The translations under genes were made by a program, and so were the position numbers. The notes under the pieces were generated by a model. It saw only the letters and a program-made list of their open reading frames with translations, ran no database searches and had not been told where the DNA came from. From Marinobacterium_D sp050908845 (GTDB lineage: Bacteria; Pseudomonadota; Gammaproteobacteria; Pseudomonadales; Balneatricaceae), in the NCBI RefSeq assembly GCF_050908845.1, contig NZ_CP194171.1, positions 930,001 through 994,000 of the forward strand: a stretch of DNA of 64,000 nucleotides. The letters are read 5' to 3'. Positions 44,233 to 53,356 of the stretch are shown piece after piece (position 1 is the first letter of the stretch; each line of letters opens with the position of its first letter).

Positions 44233-45028
44233 ACAGCGGGTGATCACCGGAGTGATTCTGGGTGCTCTGGTGCTGCTGGGTGTGTTCTGGCTCTCACCCG
44301 GATGGTTTGCTTTCTTTGCGGCGGCTGTCGTCGCACTGGCGGCGCATGAATGGGGCAATTTTGCCGCCCTTGGGCAGCTGGGGCGCTCGGGATATGCACT
44401 GCTGTGTCTGGCGCTGGTGGCTCTGCTGCAGGTTGTGACCCCGTTACTGGATACCGCTATTCTGACCCTGGCCGGGTTGTTCTGGCTGGTTGCCTGCTAC
44501 GTCGTCGTCCGCTATCCCGCAATCAGACTGGAGTGCCGCTGGCTGAAACTGCTGGTGGGGCTTGTGGTCATTGTGCCGACCTGGCTGGCGCTTACCTCCC
44601 TCAAAGCCTTGACCGAGGGGGAGTTGGCCCTGGTGATGCTGCTGCTTCTGGTCTGGGGCGCAGATACCGGTGCCTACTGTGCAGGCAAGCTGTTGGGGCG
44701 CAGAAAACTGATCCCCAATGTCAGTCCGGGTAAAACCCTGGAGGGGATGCTGGGTGGACTGGCAACCTGCATTCTTATCGGCGTGATTATCGGTCTGTCA
44801 CGCGAACTTCCCCCTGTTGCGCTGGTCTATCTGGTGGCGCTTTCATTGATCACGGGTCTTGCCTCGGTGCTGGGCGATCTCTTTGAGAGCCTGTTCAAGC
44901 GCGAGCGTGGCATTAAAGACAGTGGTCGCATTCTGCCCGGGCATGGCGGGATCCTGGACAGGATAGACAGCCTGACAGCAGCGGCGCCGGTCTTTATGCT
45001 GGGTATCCACTGGGCGCCGATGTTTTAA
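44225..45028 (+). CDS. cdsA: Phosphatidate cytidylyltransferase CdsA
   Basis: Inner-membrane enzyme making CDP-diacylglycerol from CTP and phosphatidate. 267 aa, seven or eight hydrophobic segments. The signature S-x(8)-K-R-x(4)-K-D-x(4)-PGHGG-x-D-R-x-D is seen in SLFKRERGIKDSGRILPGHGGILDRIDS. In most gammaproteobacteria the next gene is dxr; here rseP begins 36 bases later. Confidence 0.98.
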   Translation: MIKQRVITGVILGALVLLGVFWLSPGWFAFFAAAVVALAAHEWGNFAALGQLGRSGYALLCLALVALLQVVTPLLDTAILTLAGLFWLVACYVVVRYPAIRLECRWLKLLVGLVVIVPTWLALTSLKALTEGELALVMLLLLVWGADTGAYCAGKLLGRRKLIPNVSPGKTLEGMLGGLATCILIGVIIGLSRELPPVALVYLVALSLITGLASVLGDLFESLFKRERGIKDSGRILPGHGGILDRIDSLTAAAPVFMLGIHWAPMF

Positions 45029-45030
45029 AT

Positions 45031-45070
45031 CCTCAGAGTCGTTCATGAGTCCTCGGAGTTGTTCATGAGT
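45031..45070 (+). repeat. 20-bp tandem duplication at the cdsA-rseP junction, with a seven-codon mini-ORF
   Basis: CCTCAGAGTCGTTCATGAGT is followed directly by CCTCGGAGTTGTTCATGAGT (2 mismatches in 20). Each copy contains a Shine-Dalgarno-like GAG/GGAG and an ATG. The first ATG (45045) opens a seven-codon frame ending TCATGA, whose TGA overlaps the rseP ATG, a typical coupling arrangement. Confidence 0.9.
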
Positions 45071-46420
45071 ATAGTGCAGACGCTGCTCGCCACCCTTGTC
45101 ACTCTGGGCGTGCTGGTCACCATTCACGAATGGGGGCACTTCTTTGTAGCGCGTCGCTGCGGGGTCAAGGTGCTGCGTTTTTCGGTTGGCTTCGGCAAGC
45201 CGCTGTGGATGCGTAAAGGGCGCGACGGTACCGAGTATGCAGTGGCGACGATTCCCCTGGGCGGTTACGTGCGCATGCTCGATGAACGCGAGGCGGAAGT
45301 TCCCGATGCGCTGAAGTCCCAGGCGTTCAATAACAAGCCGGTGCTGCAGCGGATGGCGATTGTCGCCGCAGGCCCCGTGGTTAACCTGGTTTTCGCCGTG
45401 CTGGCGTACTGGTTCCTGTTTGTCTGGGGCAGTACGGTGGTTGTTCCCGTGGTTGGTGGTGTGGCTCCCGGCTCACTGGCCGAGCGGGCCGGGGTTCCGG
45501 CCGGCGTCGAGTTGATGGCGGTGGATGGTCATCAGGTCCAGTCCTGGGATGAGGTGAATCTCCGTTTGGCAGCCCGGGTCGGGGAGAGCGGCGAGCTTGC
45601 GCTGCGCGCCGGCGAACCCGGTCGCGGACTGGCGCGGGAATACCAGGTGCGCCTGTCGGACTGGGACGTAAACCTTGAGAAAGAGTCTCCCATCAGCGCA
45701 TTGGGGCTGCAGCCATACCGTCCGGAAATCCCTGCGGTTATCGGTGTGCTGACAGATGGCGGCGTGGCCCAGAGTGCCGGCTTGCAAGTCGGTGACAAGG
45801 TGGTGGCGATCAACGGTTCGCCGGTCGCTAACTGGGTCGACCTGGTCGGCAAGGTGCGTGCAGCCCCCGGTGAGTCGATGACCTTTACCGTGCAGCGCGA
45901 CGGCGCCACTGAAACCCTCAGTTTGACGCCGGACAGCCGGGTCGATGACGCTGGCAACGGCTACGGTTACATCGGCGCGGGCGTTCAGGCCGTCGAATGG
46001 CCGGACAATATGCTGCGTGAAGTCAGTCATGGACCGGTGGAAGCGCTCTGGATCGGGCTGCAGAAAACCGGGCAGATGATAGGGCTCACGCTGGATGCGA
46101 TACATAAAATGATCGTCGGCGCCATCTCGGTAAAAAACTTGAGTGGCCCGATAACGATTGCTAAAGTGGCGGGGGCTTCGGCGGCCTCGGGGCTCGAGTC
46201 TTTTGTCAGCTTCCTTGCCTATCTGAGCATCAGTCTTGGTGTGTTGAACCTCTTGCCGATACCGATGCTGGATGGGGGACACCTGCTGTATCAGTTTATA
46301 GAACTGGTGCGGGGGCGTCCGGTCAGCGAAAAAGTTCAGATGATGGGTCTGCGCATCGGGATGGCCATGTTATTCAGTCTGATGGCGCTTGCCATCCTGA
46401 ATGACATCGCCCGACTCTGA
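45065..46420 (+). CDS. rseP: Site-2 protease RseP
   Basis: Intramembrane zinc metalloprotease that cuts RseA to release sigma-E under outer-membrane stress and clears signal peptides. 451 aa from the ATG at 45065 with GGAG six bases upstream. The zinc motif HEWGH is at residues 21-25, two periplasmic PDZ domains are present (GGVAPGSLAERAGVPAGVELMAVDG and GVLTDGGVAQSAGLQVGDKVVAINGS), and the third zinc ligand is in LLPIPMLDGGH. It is upstream of bamA, whose assembly state it helps monitor. Confidence 0.98.
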   Translation: MSIVQTLLATLVTLGVLVTIHEWGHFFVARRCGVKVLRFSVGFGKPLWMRKGRDGTEYAVATIPLGGYVRMLDEREAEVPDALKSQAFNNKPVLQRMAIVAAGPVVNLVFAVLAYWFLFVWGSTVVVPVVGGVAPGSLAERAGVPAGVELMAVDGHQVQSWDEVNLRLAARVGESGELALRAGEPGRGLAREYQVRLSDWDVNLEKESPISALGLQPYRPEIPAVIGVLTDGGVAQSAGLQVGDKVVAINGSPVANWVDLVGKVRAAPGESMTFTVQRDGATETLSLTPDSRVDDAGNGYGYIGAGVQAVEWPDNMLREVSHGPVEALWIGLQKTGQMIGLTLDAIHKMIVGAISVKNLSGPITIAKVAGASAASGLESFVSFLAYLSISLGVLNLLPIPMLDGGHLLYQFIELVRGRPVSEKVQMMGLRIGMAMLFSLMALAILNDIARL

Positions 46421-46467
46421 CGCGTGTCTCAAAAAGAATTCACTATACGGAAATTAAGACCTGCAGC

Positions 46468-48810
46468 ATGAAAAGTAAGCTGGGATTGTTACTCGTATCG
46501 TTTTTGTGGACTTTTCAGGTAAGTGCGGCTGAATTTCCGTTTACAGTCAGTGATATACGCCTTGAGGGCCTGCAGCGCGTCGAGCCTGGTCTGGTGTTTC
46601 GCTATTTCCCGGTCAACGTGGGTGACAACCTCACTCGTCGCCAGTTGTCCGAATCAACCCGCGAACTGTTTGCATCCGGCTATTTCGATGATGTCGATAT
46701 CCTGCGCGACGGTGACGACCTGGTGCTGCAGCTGCATGAACGCCCATCGCTTGCCCTGATCCGGATTGACGGCAATGACTTCATTGCGGAAGAGGATCTG
46801 CGCCAGGGCCTTGAGCAGTCCGGTGTCAAAGAGGGGGATGTGTTCCGGCGCTCGGCGGTTGACCAGATCCGCCTCGACCTGCTGCGGGTATACGTCGGTC
46901 AGGGACGCTACGGTGCCGATATCCAGACCGAGGTCGAGAACCTGTCCGGTAACCGTGTCGCGCTGAATATCGATATCACGGAAGGCCGCGAAGCGACGAT
47001 CCAGCATATCAATATCGTCGGTAATACGGTGTTCAGCGATGAAGAACTGAAAGAGATGTTCTCGCTGAAGCTGCCGAACTTCTGGAGCTTCTATACCAAG
47101 AGTGACCGCTACTCCCGCGAGAAGATGTCCGGCGATCTTGAGCGCCTGCGTTCGTACTACATGGACCGCGGTTACATCAATTTCAATATCGAATCCGCGC
47201 AGGTATCGATAACCCCGGACAAGAAAAACGTCTACATCACCGTCAATGTCAACGAGGGCCAGCAGTTTAAGGTCAGCGGTGTCAGTGTGGCCGGCGATCT
47301 GGTGGTGCCGCGGGAAGAACTCGAGGCGCTGTTCCTGCTGAACGAGGGTGATACCTTCTCCCGCAAGGCGATGACCGATACCCAGGAAAAACTGGTGCGT
47401 CGTCTCGGTGACGAGGGCTTCATGTTTGCCAACGTAAGCCCTGTGCCTGAACTGAACGAAGACGGCACCCTGTCGGTGCGCTACTTTGTCGAGCCCGGCA
47501 AAAGAACCTATGTTCGCCGCATCAGTATCCGTGGCAACACCCTGACGGCCGATGATGTGCTGCGCCGGGAGATGGAACAGATGGAGGCGGGTATCGCCAC
47601 CACTGAAGCGATCGAACGCTCCAAAGAGCGGCTTGAGCGGACCGGTTACTTCAAGTCGGTCAACGTCGAGACCACGCCGGTGCCGGGTACCGATGACCAG
47701 GTCGATCTGGAATACAGCGTTGAAGAGCAGCAGTCCGGCCAGTTCACCGCATCCGTCGGCTTCTCCGACAGCGATGGCATCATCTTCCAGCTCGGTGTGC
47801 AGCAGGACAACTTCCTTGGCACCGGCCGCAAGTTCGGCGTCAACCTGTCCAATAGCGATACGCTGACCGAATACAGCTTCAACTACACCAACCCTTACTA
47901 CACGATCAACGGCGTCAGTCGCGGCTTTGAAGCCTACTACCGTGAGCGTGACTACGACGCAAGCGATGTCAGTACCTACACCACCAACGAGTTCGGTGGC
48001 GGTGTGAACTTCGGCTATCCGATCAATGACTATCAGCGCCTGTCTTTCGGCCTGGGCATCGATCTGACCGAAATCAATACCTATGACGAAACTGCAGACA
48101 TCATCAAGGAGTTCGTCGACGAAGAGGGCGAGGATTACCTCTCCTATCAGCTGACGTTCGGCTGGAGTAATAACCATCTGAACAAGGGCCTGTTCCCGAC
48201 CGCTGGTTACTCTCATCGTGCCAACATCGAGATCGCCCTGCCGGGCAGTGATCTGACCTATTACCGCGCCAACTACAACACCAGCTGGTATCAGCCGATC
48301 GATGACAATGAGGTCTGGGTGGGTGCGCTGAAAGGACGCATCGGCTACGGCGACAGCTGGGGGAATACCAGTTACCCGTTCTACCGCAATTTCTATGCGG
48401 GCGGCCTGCGCAGTGTCCGCGGTTACCAGAACAACTCACTGGGCCCAACCGAAGGCTGTACCACGATCAACGGAGTGACGGACTGTACAGATCAGGACTC
48501 CTTCGGCGGTAACGTGATCCTGACCGGTAGCGCCGAGTTTATCTTCCCGATGCCGTTTGTTGGCGATAAAGGTGCCTGGCGTTCACTGCTGTTCTTCGAT
48601 GCCGGTAACGTTTACTCCACCGACTGCCGGGAGACCCAGAACAACTGCTCGAACGATATCGACCTGGGCGAGCTGCGCTACTCAACGGGTCTGGGTCTGA
48701 GCTGGCTGACCCCGGTTGGGCCTCTGTCGATCGCACTGGCGATGCCGCTGAACGACGGCGACGACGATGACACCGAAACCTTCCAGTTTGCTCTGGGCCA
48801 AACCTTCTAA
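46468..48810 (+). CDS. bamA: Outer-membrane protein assembly factor BamA
   Basis: Central component of the machine inserting beta-barrels. 780 aa: signal peptide MKSKLGLLLVSFLWTFQVSAA, five POTRA domains (from FPFTVSDIRLEGLQRVEPG; YVRRISIRGNTLTADDVLRREM in POTRA5), and a C-terminal 16-strand barrel with the conserved RGY in NFYAGGLRSVRGYQNNSLGP. It ends ETFQFALGQTF with the C-terminal aromatic. A Cys pair in an extracellular loop (EGCTTINGVTDC) may be disulphide-bonded. Confidence 0.99.
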   Translation: MKSKLGLLLVSFLWTFQVSAAEFPFTVSDIRLEGLQRVEPGLVFRYFPVNVGDNLTRRQLSESTRELFASGYFDDVDILRDGDDLVLQLHERPSLALIRIDGNDFIAEEDLRQGLEQSGVKEGDVFRRSAVDQIRLDLLRVYVGQGRYGADIQTEVENLSGNRVALNIDITEGREATIQHINIVGNTVFSDEELKEMFSLKLPNFWSFYTKSDRYSREKMSGDLERLRSYYMDRGYINFNIESAQVSITPDKKNVYITVNVNEGQQFKVSGVSVAGDLVVPREELEALFLLNEGDTFSRKAMTDTQEKLVRRLGDEGFMFANVSPVPELNEDGTLSVRYFVEPGKRTYVRRISIRGNTLTADDVLRREMEQMEAGIATTEAIERSKERLERTGYFKSVNVETTPVPGTDDQVDLEYSVEEQQSGQFTASVGFSDSDGIIFQLGVQQDNFLGTGRKFGVNLSNSDTLTEYSFNYTNPYYTINGVSRGFEAYYRERDYDASDVSTYTTNEFGGGVNFGYPINDYQRLSFGLGIDLTEINTYDETADIIKEFVDEEGEDYLSYQLTFGWSNNHLNKGLFPTAGYSHRANIEIALPGSDLTYYRANYNTSWYQPIDDNEVWVGALKGRIGYGDSWGNTSYPFYRNFYAGGLRSVRGYQNNSLGPTEGCTTINGVTDCTDQDSFGGNVILTGSAEFIFPMPFVGDKGAWRSLLFFDAGNVYSTDCRETQNNCSNDIDLGELRYSTGLGLSWLTPVGPLSIALAMPLNDGDDDDTETFQFALGQTF

Positions 48811-48819
48811 GGAGAACGC

Positions 48820-49317
48820 ATGAAATCTATCAAAACGCTGTTCGCGGTTGCCTGTCTGACGCTGAGTGCCCCGGTATTGGCTGGTAAGCTGGCGGTGCTG
48901 GACGTGCGCGAAGCGTTGCTGACCTCCGATGCAGCCAGTGACTTCCGTGAGCAGATGCAGCAGGAGTTCTCTTCCGATCAGCAGGAACTTGTCGACCTGG
49001 AAAAACAGGCCAAGTCCCTGCAGCAAAAGATTCAGAAAAATGCCGGTCTCAGTTCTGAAGACGAGATGCAGCAGCTGCGTCTGCAGTTCCAGAAGGCTTT
49101 TGGCGCGTTTCAGCGCAAGGGGCAGGAGCTTCAGCAGCAGCAGGCTCAGCGTCAGCAGGAGTTCATGAGCGACATGAAGCCCAAGCTGGACGAGGTTATC
49201 CGCAAGCTGATCGAGCAGGAGGATATCGACCTGATTATCAATAAGCAGGCCTCGGTATTCAGTGATCCGGGTCTTGATATGACCTCCAAAGTGATTGAAC
49301 TCCTGAACAAGCAGTAA
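48820..49317 (+). CDS. skp: Periplasmic chaperone Skp/OmpH
   Basis: Trimeric chaperone that carries unfolded outer-membrane proteins to BamA. 165 aa with signal peptide MKSIKTLFAVACLTLSAPVLA, then KLAVLDVREALLTSDAA. The long helical arms are rich in Gln and charged residues (SLQQKIQKNAGLSSEDEMQQL, QELQQQQAQRQQEFM). It is separated from bamA by nine bases including an AGGAG. Confidence 0.95.
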   Translation: MKSIKTLFAVACLTLSAPVLAGKLAVLDVREALLTSDAASDFREQMQQEFSSDQQELVDLEKQAKSLQQKIQKNAGLSSEDEMQQLRLQFQKAFGAFQRKGQELQQQQAQRQQEFMSDMKPKLDEVIRKLIEQEDIDLIINKQASVFSDPGLDMTSKVIELLNKQ

Positions 49318-49320
49318 TCC

Positions 49321-50385
49321 ATGAAAGGATCGTCAGGCTTTACACTCGAAGAGCTCGCGCAGCGCTGCTCAGCCCGGGTGGTGGGCGACAGCCAGTGCGT
49401 AATCGAGTCGCTGGCAACTCTACAGACAGCTGGCCCAGGCCAGCTGTCGTTCTTTGCGAACAGCCGATATCTCAAGCAGCTGCGGTCGACCGCTGCGGCA
49501 GCGGTGCTGGTGAGCGAAGAGCATCTGCATGATGTACCCGGCAGCGCCTTGGTCGTGGTTAACCCTTACCTGGCGTTTGCCCGCCTGACCCAGCTGTTTG
49601 ATTGGCGTACCCCCTGCAACCCGGGCATTCATCCCGGCGCTATTATCGATCCCTCTGCCAACGTCTCGCCCGAGGCCGAAATTTGCGCGGGTGTCGTCGT
49701 TGGCGCAAACAGCGAAATAGCCGCAGGCGCAGTGATTGGTGCCAACACGGTGGTGGGAGCTGACTGCTATATTGGTGAAGAGAGTCGGCTGGAGGCAGGC
49801 GTAACCCTGTATCCGCGGGTTCGCCTGGGTGCCAGGGTATTGATTCACAGCAGCGCGGTGATTGGCGCAGATGGCTTTGGCTTTGCCCCCGATAAAAACC
49901 AAGGCTGGGTGAAGATCTGCCAGTTGGGCGGTGTCAGCATCGGTGATGATGTGGAGATCGGCGCCGGTGTTACGGTCGATCGTGGTGCGCTGGACGATAC
50001 CCGCATAGAGCGAGGCGTGAAGCTGGATAACCAGGTTCAGGTGGCGCATAACGTGAGTATTGGGGAGCATACGGCCATTGCGGGCTGTACCGCCATTGCC
50101 GGAAGCACTAGAATTGGCCGCCACTGCACCATAGCTGGCATGAGCGGCATCACGGGACACCTCGATATTGCCGATGGTACCCATGTGACGGCAATGACCC
50201 TGGTGAGCCGTTCGATTACCCAGCCGGGTGCCTATTCGTCAGGAACAGGTATCGAGCCGCATCAGCAGTGGAAGCGCAACGTGGTGCGCTTCCGCCAGCT
50301 GGATGAGCTGGCCAGGCGTGTGCGCAAACTCGAAAACAGCCTCGAGCATATTTCTACTGAAGGTCAAAAAAATGATGGATGTTAA
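49321..50385 (+). CDS. lpxD: UDP-3-O-acylglucosamine N-acyltransferase LpxD
   Basis: Third step of lipid A synthesis. 354 aa, slightly longer than the Escherichia coli enzyme. The N-terminal uridine-binding domain has TLEELAQRCSARVVGD and GPGQLSFFANSRYLKQL. A left-handed beta-helix of hexapeptide repeats follows, with catalytic His in QVQVAHNVSIGEHTAIAGCTAIAGS. The C-terminal helix binds ACP. Its last 14 bases overlap fabZ. Confidence 0.98.
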   Translation: MKGSSGFTLEELAQRCSARVVGDSQCVIESLATLQTAGPGQLSFFANSRYLKQLRSTAAAAVLVSEEHLHDVPGSALVVVNPYLAFARLTQLFDWRTPCNPGIHPGAIIDPSANVSPEAEICAGVVVGANSEIAAGAVIGANTVVGADCYIGEESRLEAGVTLYPRVRLGARVLIHSSAVIGADGFGFAPDKNQGWVKICQLGGVSIGDDVEIGAGVTVDRGALDDTRIERGVKLDNQVQVAHNVSIGEHTAIAGCTAIAGSTRIGRHCTIAGMSGITGHLDIADGTHVTAMTLVSRSITQPGAYSSGTGIEPHQQWKRNVVRFRQLDELARRVRKLENSLEHISTEGQKNDGC

Positions 50386-50809
50386 GGAAATCCGGGAGTA
50401 CCTGCCCCACCGCTATCCCTTCCTGCTGGTGGACCGGGTAGTAGAACTTGTCCCCGGAGAATCAATCGTGGCGTACAAGAACGTCACGGTGAACGAGCCC
50501 TTCTTTAACGGGCATTTCCCCGATCATCCAGTCATGCCGGGCGTACTGATCGTCGAGGCGATGGCTCAGGCCGCGGGTATTCTTGGCTTTAAAACCATGG
50601 ATAAAACTCCACAGGATGGTTCTATCTACTATTTTGTAGGAGCGGATAACCTGAGATTCAAGCGTCCGGTTGTGCCGGGAGACCGTCTGCAGCTGGAAGC
50701 CAAGGTTCTTTCCGAACGTCGCGGCATCTGGAAGTTTGAAGTCCGTGCCAGCGTCGATGGCGACACCGTCAGTTCAGCTACTATTCTCTGCGCAGACAGG
50801 AAGGTGTGA
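50372..50809 (+). CDS. fabZ: 3-hydroxyacyl-ACP dehydratase FabZ
   Basis: Dehydrates 3-hydroxyacyl-ACP in fatty acid elongation, competing with LpxA/LpxD for 3-hydroxyacyl-ACP. Hot-dog fold, 145 aa from ATG 50372 (a second ATG follows immediately at 50375). GAAGG lies eight bases before the first. Catalytic His in LPHRYPFLLVD and NEPFFNGHFPDHPVMPGVLIVEAMAQ (with the Glu). Confidence 0.98.
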   Translation: MMDVKEIREYLPHRYPFLLVDRVVELVPGESIVAYKNVTVNEPFFNGHFPDHPVMPGVLIVEAMAQAAGILGFKTMDKTPQDGSIYYFVGADNLRFKRPVVPGDRLQLEAKVLSERRGIWKFEVRASVDGDTVSSATILCADRKV

Positions 50810-51580
50810 GTGATTCATCCACAGGCTATCGTTGAACCCGGAGCAAAGCTGGCCGACAACGTCGAAGTAGGCCCGTGGAGCTATATCGGCGCCGATGTTG
50901 AAATCGGTGCCGGTACACGTATAGGTCCTCACGTGGTGATCAAGGGCCCCACCGTTATCGGTGAGGATAACCGGATCTTCCAGTTCGCCAGTGTCGGCGA
51001 AGAGTGTCAGGACAAGAAGTACAAGGGCGAACCCACCGAGCTGGTGATCGGCGACCGTAACGTGATTCGTGAAGGTTGTACCATCCATCGCGGCACGGTG
51101 CAGGACGAGGGGATCACCCGGATCGGCAGCGATAACTTGTTGATGGCCTACGTGCATGTGGCCCATGACTGTGTTGTCGGCAGCCACTGTATCCTGGCCA
51201 ACAGCACGGCGCTGGCGGGGCACGTGAAACTGGGCGATTACGCGATTCTGGGTGGCTTTACCGCCGTGCACCAGTTTTGTCAGATCGGTCCCCACGTGAT
51301 GTGTGGCGCCGGTACCGTGGTGCTGAAGGATATCCCCGCCTACGTGATGGCCACCGGTAATACGGCCCAGCCTCACGGCATCAACCTCGAAGGTCTGCGC
51401 CGTCGTGGCTTCTCACCGGAGTCTCTGCGTGCGCTGCGCCAGGCGTACAAAACGATTTACCGCAAAGGCCTGACGGTTGCCGAAGCCCTGGAACAACTCC
51501 ATCAGCTTGCTGCTGATGAACCGGCGGTGCAGCCGCTGATCGATTCGCTCAGTGAGTCGGCCCGCGGCATCATCCGCTGA
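50810..51580 (+). CDS. lpxA: UDP-N-acetylglucosamine acyltransferase LpxA
   Basis: First step of lipid A synthesis. 256 aa, starting at GTG 50810 directly after the fabZ stop. It consists of hexapeptide repeats with catalytic His in LMAYVHVAHDCVVGSHC and GGFTAVHQFCQIG, then a C-terminal helical domain (GLRRRGFSPESLRALRQAYKTIYR). Confidence 0.98.
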   Translation: MIHPQAIVEPGAKLADNVEVGPWSYIGADVEIGAGTRIGPHVVIKGPTVIGEDNRIFQFASVGEECQDKKYKGEPTELVIGDRNVIREGCTIHRGTVQDEGITRIGSDNLLMAYVHVAHDCVVGSHCILANSTALAGHVKLGDYAILGGFTAVHQFCQIGPHVMCGAGTVVLKDIPAYVMATGNTAQPHGINLEGLRRRGFSPESLRALRQAYKTIYRKGLTVAEALEQLHQLAADEPAVQPLIDSLSESARGIIR

Positions 51581-51586
51581 TTGTCG

Positions 51587-52762
51587 ATGCGATCTCTTAG
51601 AATCGGCATCGTCGCAGGTGAAGCGTCCGGCGATATTCTGGGCGCTGGCCTGATGCAGGCCCTGCAAAAACGTTTCCCTGATATCCAGTTTGAAGGTATA
51701 GGCGGTGAGCTGATGCTCGCCGCCGGCTGCCGCTCGCTTTATCCGATGGAGCGCCTGTCGGTGATGGGGCTGGTCGAAGTATTGGGCCGGGTGCCGGAGC
51801 TGCTGCGGGAACGTCGCCGCCTGGTGCGACACTTCATTGCCAACCCGCCGGACCTGTTTATCGGTATCGACGCCCCGGACTTCACTCTGGGTATGGAGCG
51901 TCAGCTGAAGCAGGCCGGTATTCCAACTGTTCACTATGTCAGCCCGTCGGTCTGGGCCTGGAAGCGCAAACGGATCTTCAAGATCAAACGCTGCGTCGAT
52001 CTGCTGTTGACGCTGTTTCCGTTCGAAGCCGAGGTGTATGAGCCGACTCAGCAGAACCTGCGCTTCGTGGGGCATCCGCTGGCCGAGATTATCCCCGCGC
52101 AGATCGATATGGAGCAGGCCCGGGAGCAGTATGCTGCCCAGGCAGACCAGAAGATGGTGGCGCTGCTGCCGGGAAGCCGCGGCAGTGAGCTGAAATACCT
52201 TGCGCAGCCGTTTCTCGAGACGGCGCGCTGGCTGCAGGCGCGTGATCCCGGGTTGGTGTTCGTGATGCCGGCGGCCAACCAGCGTCGCTACGACCAGCTG
52301 GCCGCAATGGTGGCTGCGGAATATGGCGACCTGAACCTTAAACTGGTGCGTGGTCACTCACGCGAAGTGATGGCCGCCGCCGATGCGATTCTGATCGCGT
52401 CCGGGACCGCCACGCTGGAAGCCTGCCTGCTGCGCAAGCCCATGGTGGTGGCGTATCGCATGGCGGGGCTGACCTACAAAATCTATTCACGGATGATCGA
52501 AAGCCGCTGGATCTCTCTGCCTAATGTACTGGCAGGCGAGGAGATGGTGCCCGAAATATTGCAGGACCGGGTGAGCCCGGACGTGCTTGGGCCGTTGGTG
52601 CTCAGGGCGCTGGATGATAACGAGTACCGCAGCCGCATCGAGCAGGTGTTCGGTCAGATAGGCGAGCAACTGCGCCAGAATGCCAGTGAACGGGCCGCCG
52701 ATGCCGTACTTGAGCTGCTGCAGCAGCGGCATTCCCAAAGAGGGGAGACGCCGCATGGATAA
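51587..52762 (+). CDS. lpxB: Lipid A disaccharide synthase LpxB
   Basis: Joins UDP-diacylglucosamine and lipid X; GT-B glycosyltransferase on the membrane. 391 aa from ATG 51587 (MRSLRIGIVAGEASGDILGAGLM). A TTG at 51581, directly after the lpxA stop, would add two residues, and neither start has a clear Shine-Dalgarno. Motifs include HYVSPSVWAWKRKRI, LLPGSRGSELKY and ASGTATLEACLLRKPMVVAYR. It overlaps rnhB by 8 bases. Confidence 0.97.
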   Translation: MRSLRIGIVAGEASGDILGAGLMQALQKRFPDIQFEGIGGELMLAAGCRSLYPMERLSVMGLVEVLGRVPELLRERRRLVRHFIANPPDLFIGIDAPDFTLGMERQLKQAGIPTVHYVSPSVWAWKRKRIFKIKRCVDLLLTLFPFEAEVYEPTQQNLRFVGHPLAEIIPAQIDMEQAREQYAAQADQKMVALLPGSRGSELKYLAQPFLETARWLQARDPGLVFVMPAANQRRYDQLAAMVAAEYGDLNLKLVRGHSREVMAAADAILIASGTATLEACLLRKPMVVAYRMAGLTYKIYSRMIESRWISLPNVLAGEEMVPEILQDRVSPDVLGPLVLRALDDNEYRSRIEQVFGQIGEQLRQNASERAADAVLELLQQRHSQRGETPHG

Positions 52763-53354
52763 TCCCGGCTTCGATTTTCGGCCTGCCGGCCTCGTGGCTG
52801 GCGTTGACGAGGTGGGGCGTGGCCCGCTGATCGGTGATGTGGTCGCCGCGGCGGTCATTCTCGATCCGGCCCGGCCGATCGAGGGGCTGACCGACTCGAA
52901 AAAGCTCAGTGCGAAGAAGCGCGAGCGCCTGTTTGATGAGATTCAGGAGCGGGCGCTGGCCTGGTCAATTGCCAGTGCGTCACCCGCAGAGATCGATGAA
53001 ATCAACATACTGCACGCCAGCATGCTGGCGATGCGACGAGCTGTGCTGGCACTGGACCCGCAGCCGGAATACGCCATGATCGACGGCAACCGCTGCCCGG
53101 AACTGCCCTGCCCATCGGAGCCGGTGGTCAAGGGTGACCTGCTGATCGCCGAGATCAGTGCCGCGTCGATACTCGCCAAGGTATACCGCGACCGGCAGAT
53201 GGAAGAGCTTCACGCCCGTTATCCGGAATATGGTTTTGCCGGCCATAAGGGCTATCCGACTAAAGCGCATTTACAGGCGCTCGCCACACACGGCGTTCTG
53301 CCGGAATACCGTCGTAGTTTCGGTCCGGTAAAACGCCTGTTGAACCAGGAGTAG
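52755..53354 (+). CDS. rnhB: Ribonuclease HII
   Basis: Removes single ribonucleotides and RNA of RNA-DNA hybrids. 199 aa from the ATG at 52755 inside the lpxB end. Metal-binding residues are in VAGVDEVGRGPLIGDVVAA (Asp-Glu pair), YAMIDGNR and AEISAASILAKVYRDR. It ends two bases before dnaE. Confidence 0.98.
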   Translation: MDNPGFDFRPAGLVAGVDEVGRGPLIGDVVAAAVILDPARPIEGLTDSKKLSAKKRERLFDEIQERALAWSIASASPAEIDEINILHASMLAMRRAVLALDPQPEYAMIDGNRCPELPCPSEPVVKGDLLIAEISAASILAKVYRDRQMEELHARYPEYGFAGHKGYPTKAHLQALATHGVLPEYRRSFGPVKRLLNQE

Positions 53355-53356
53355 AG

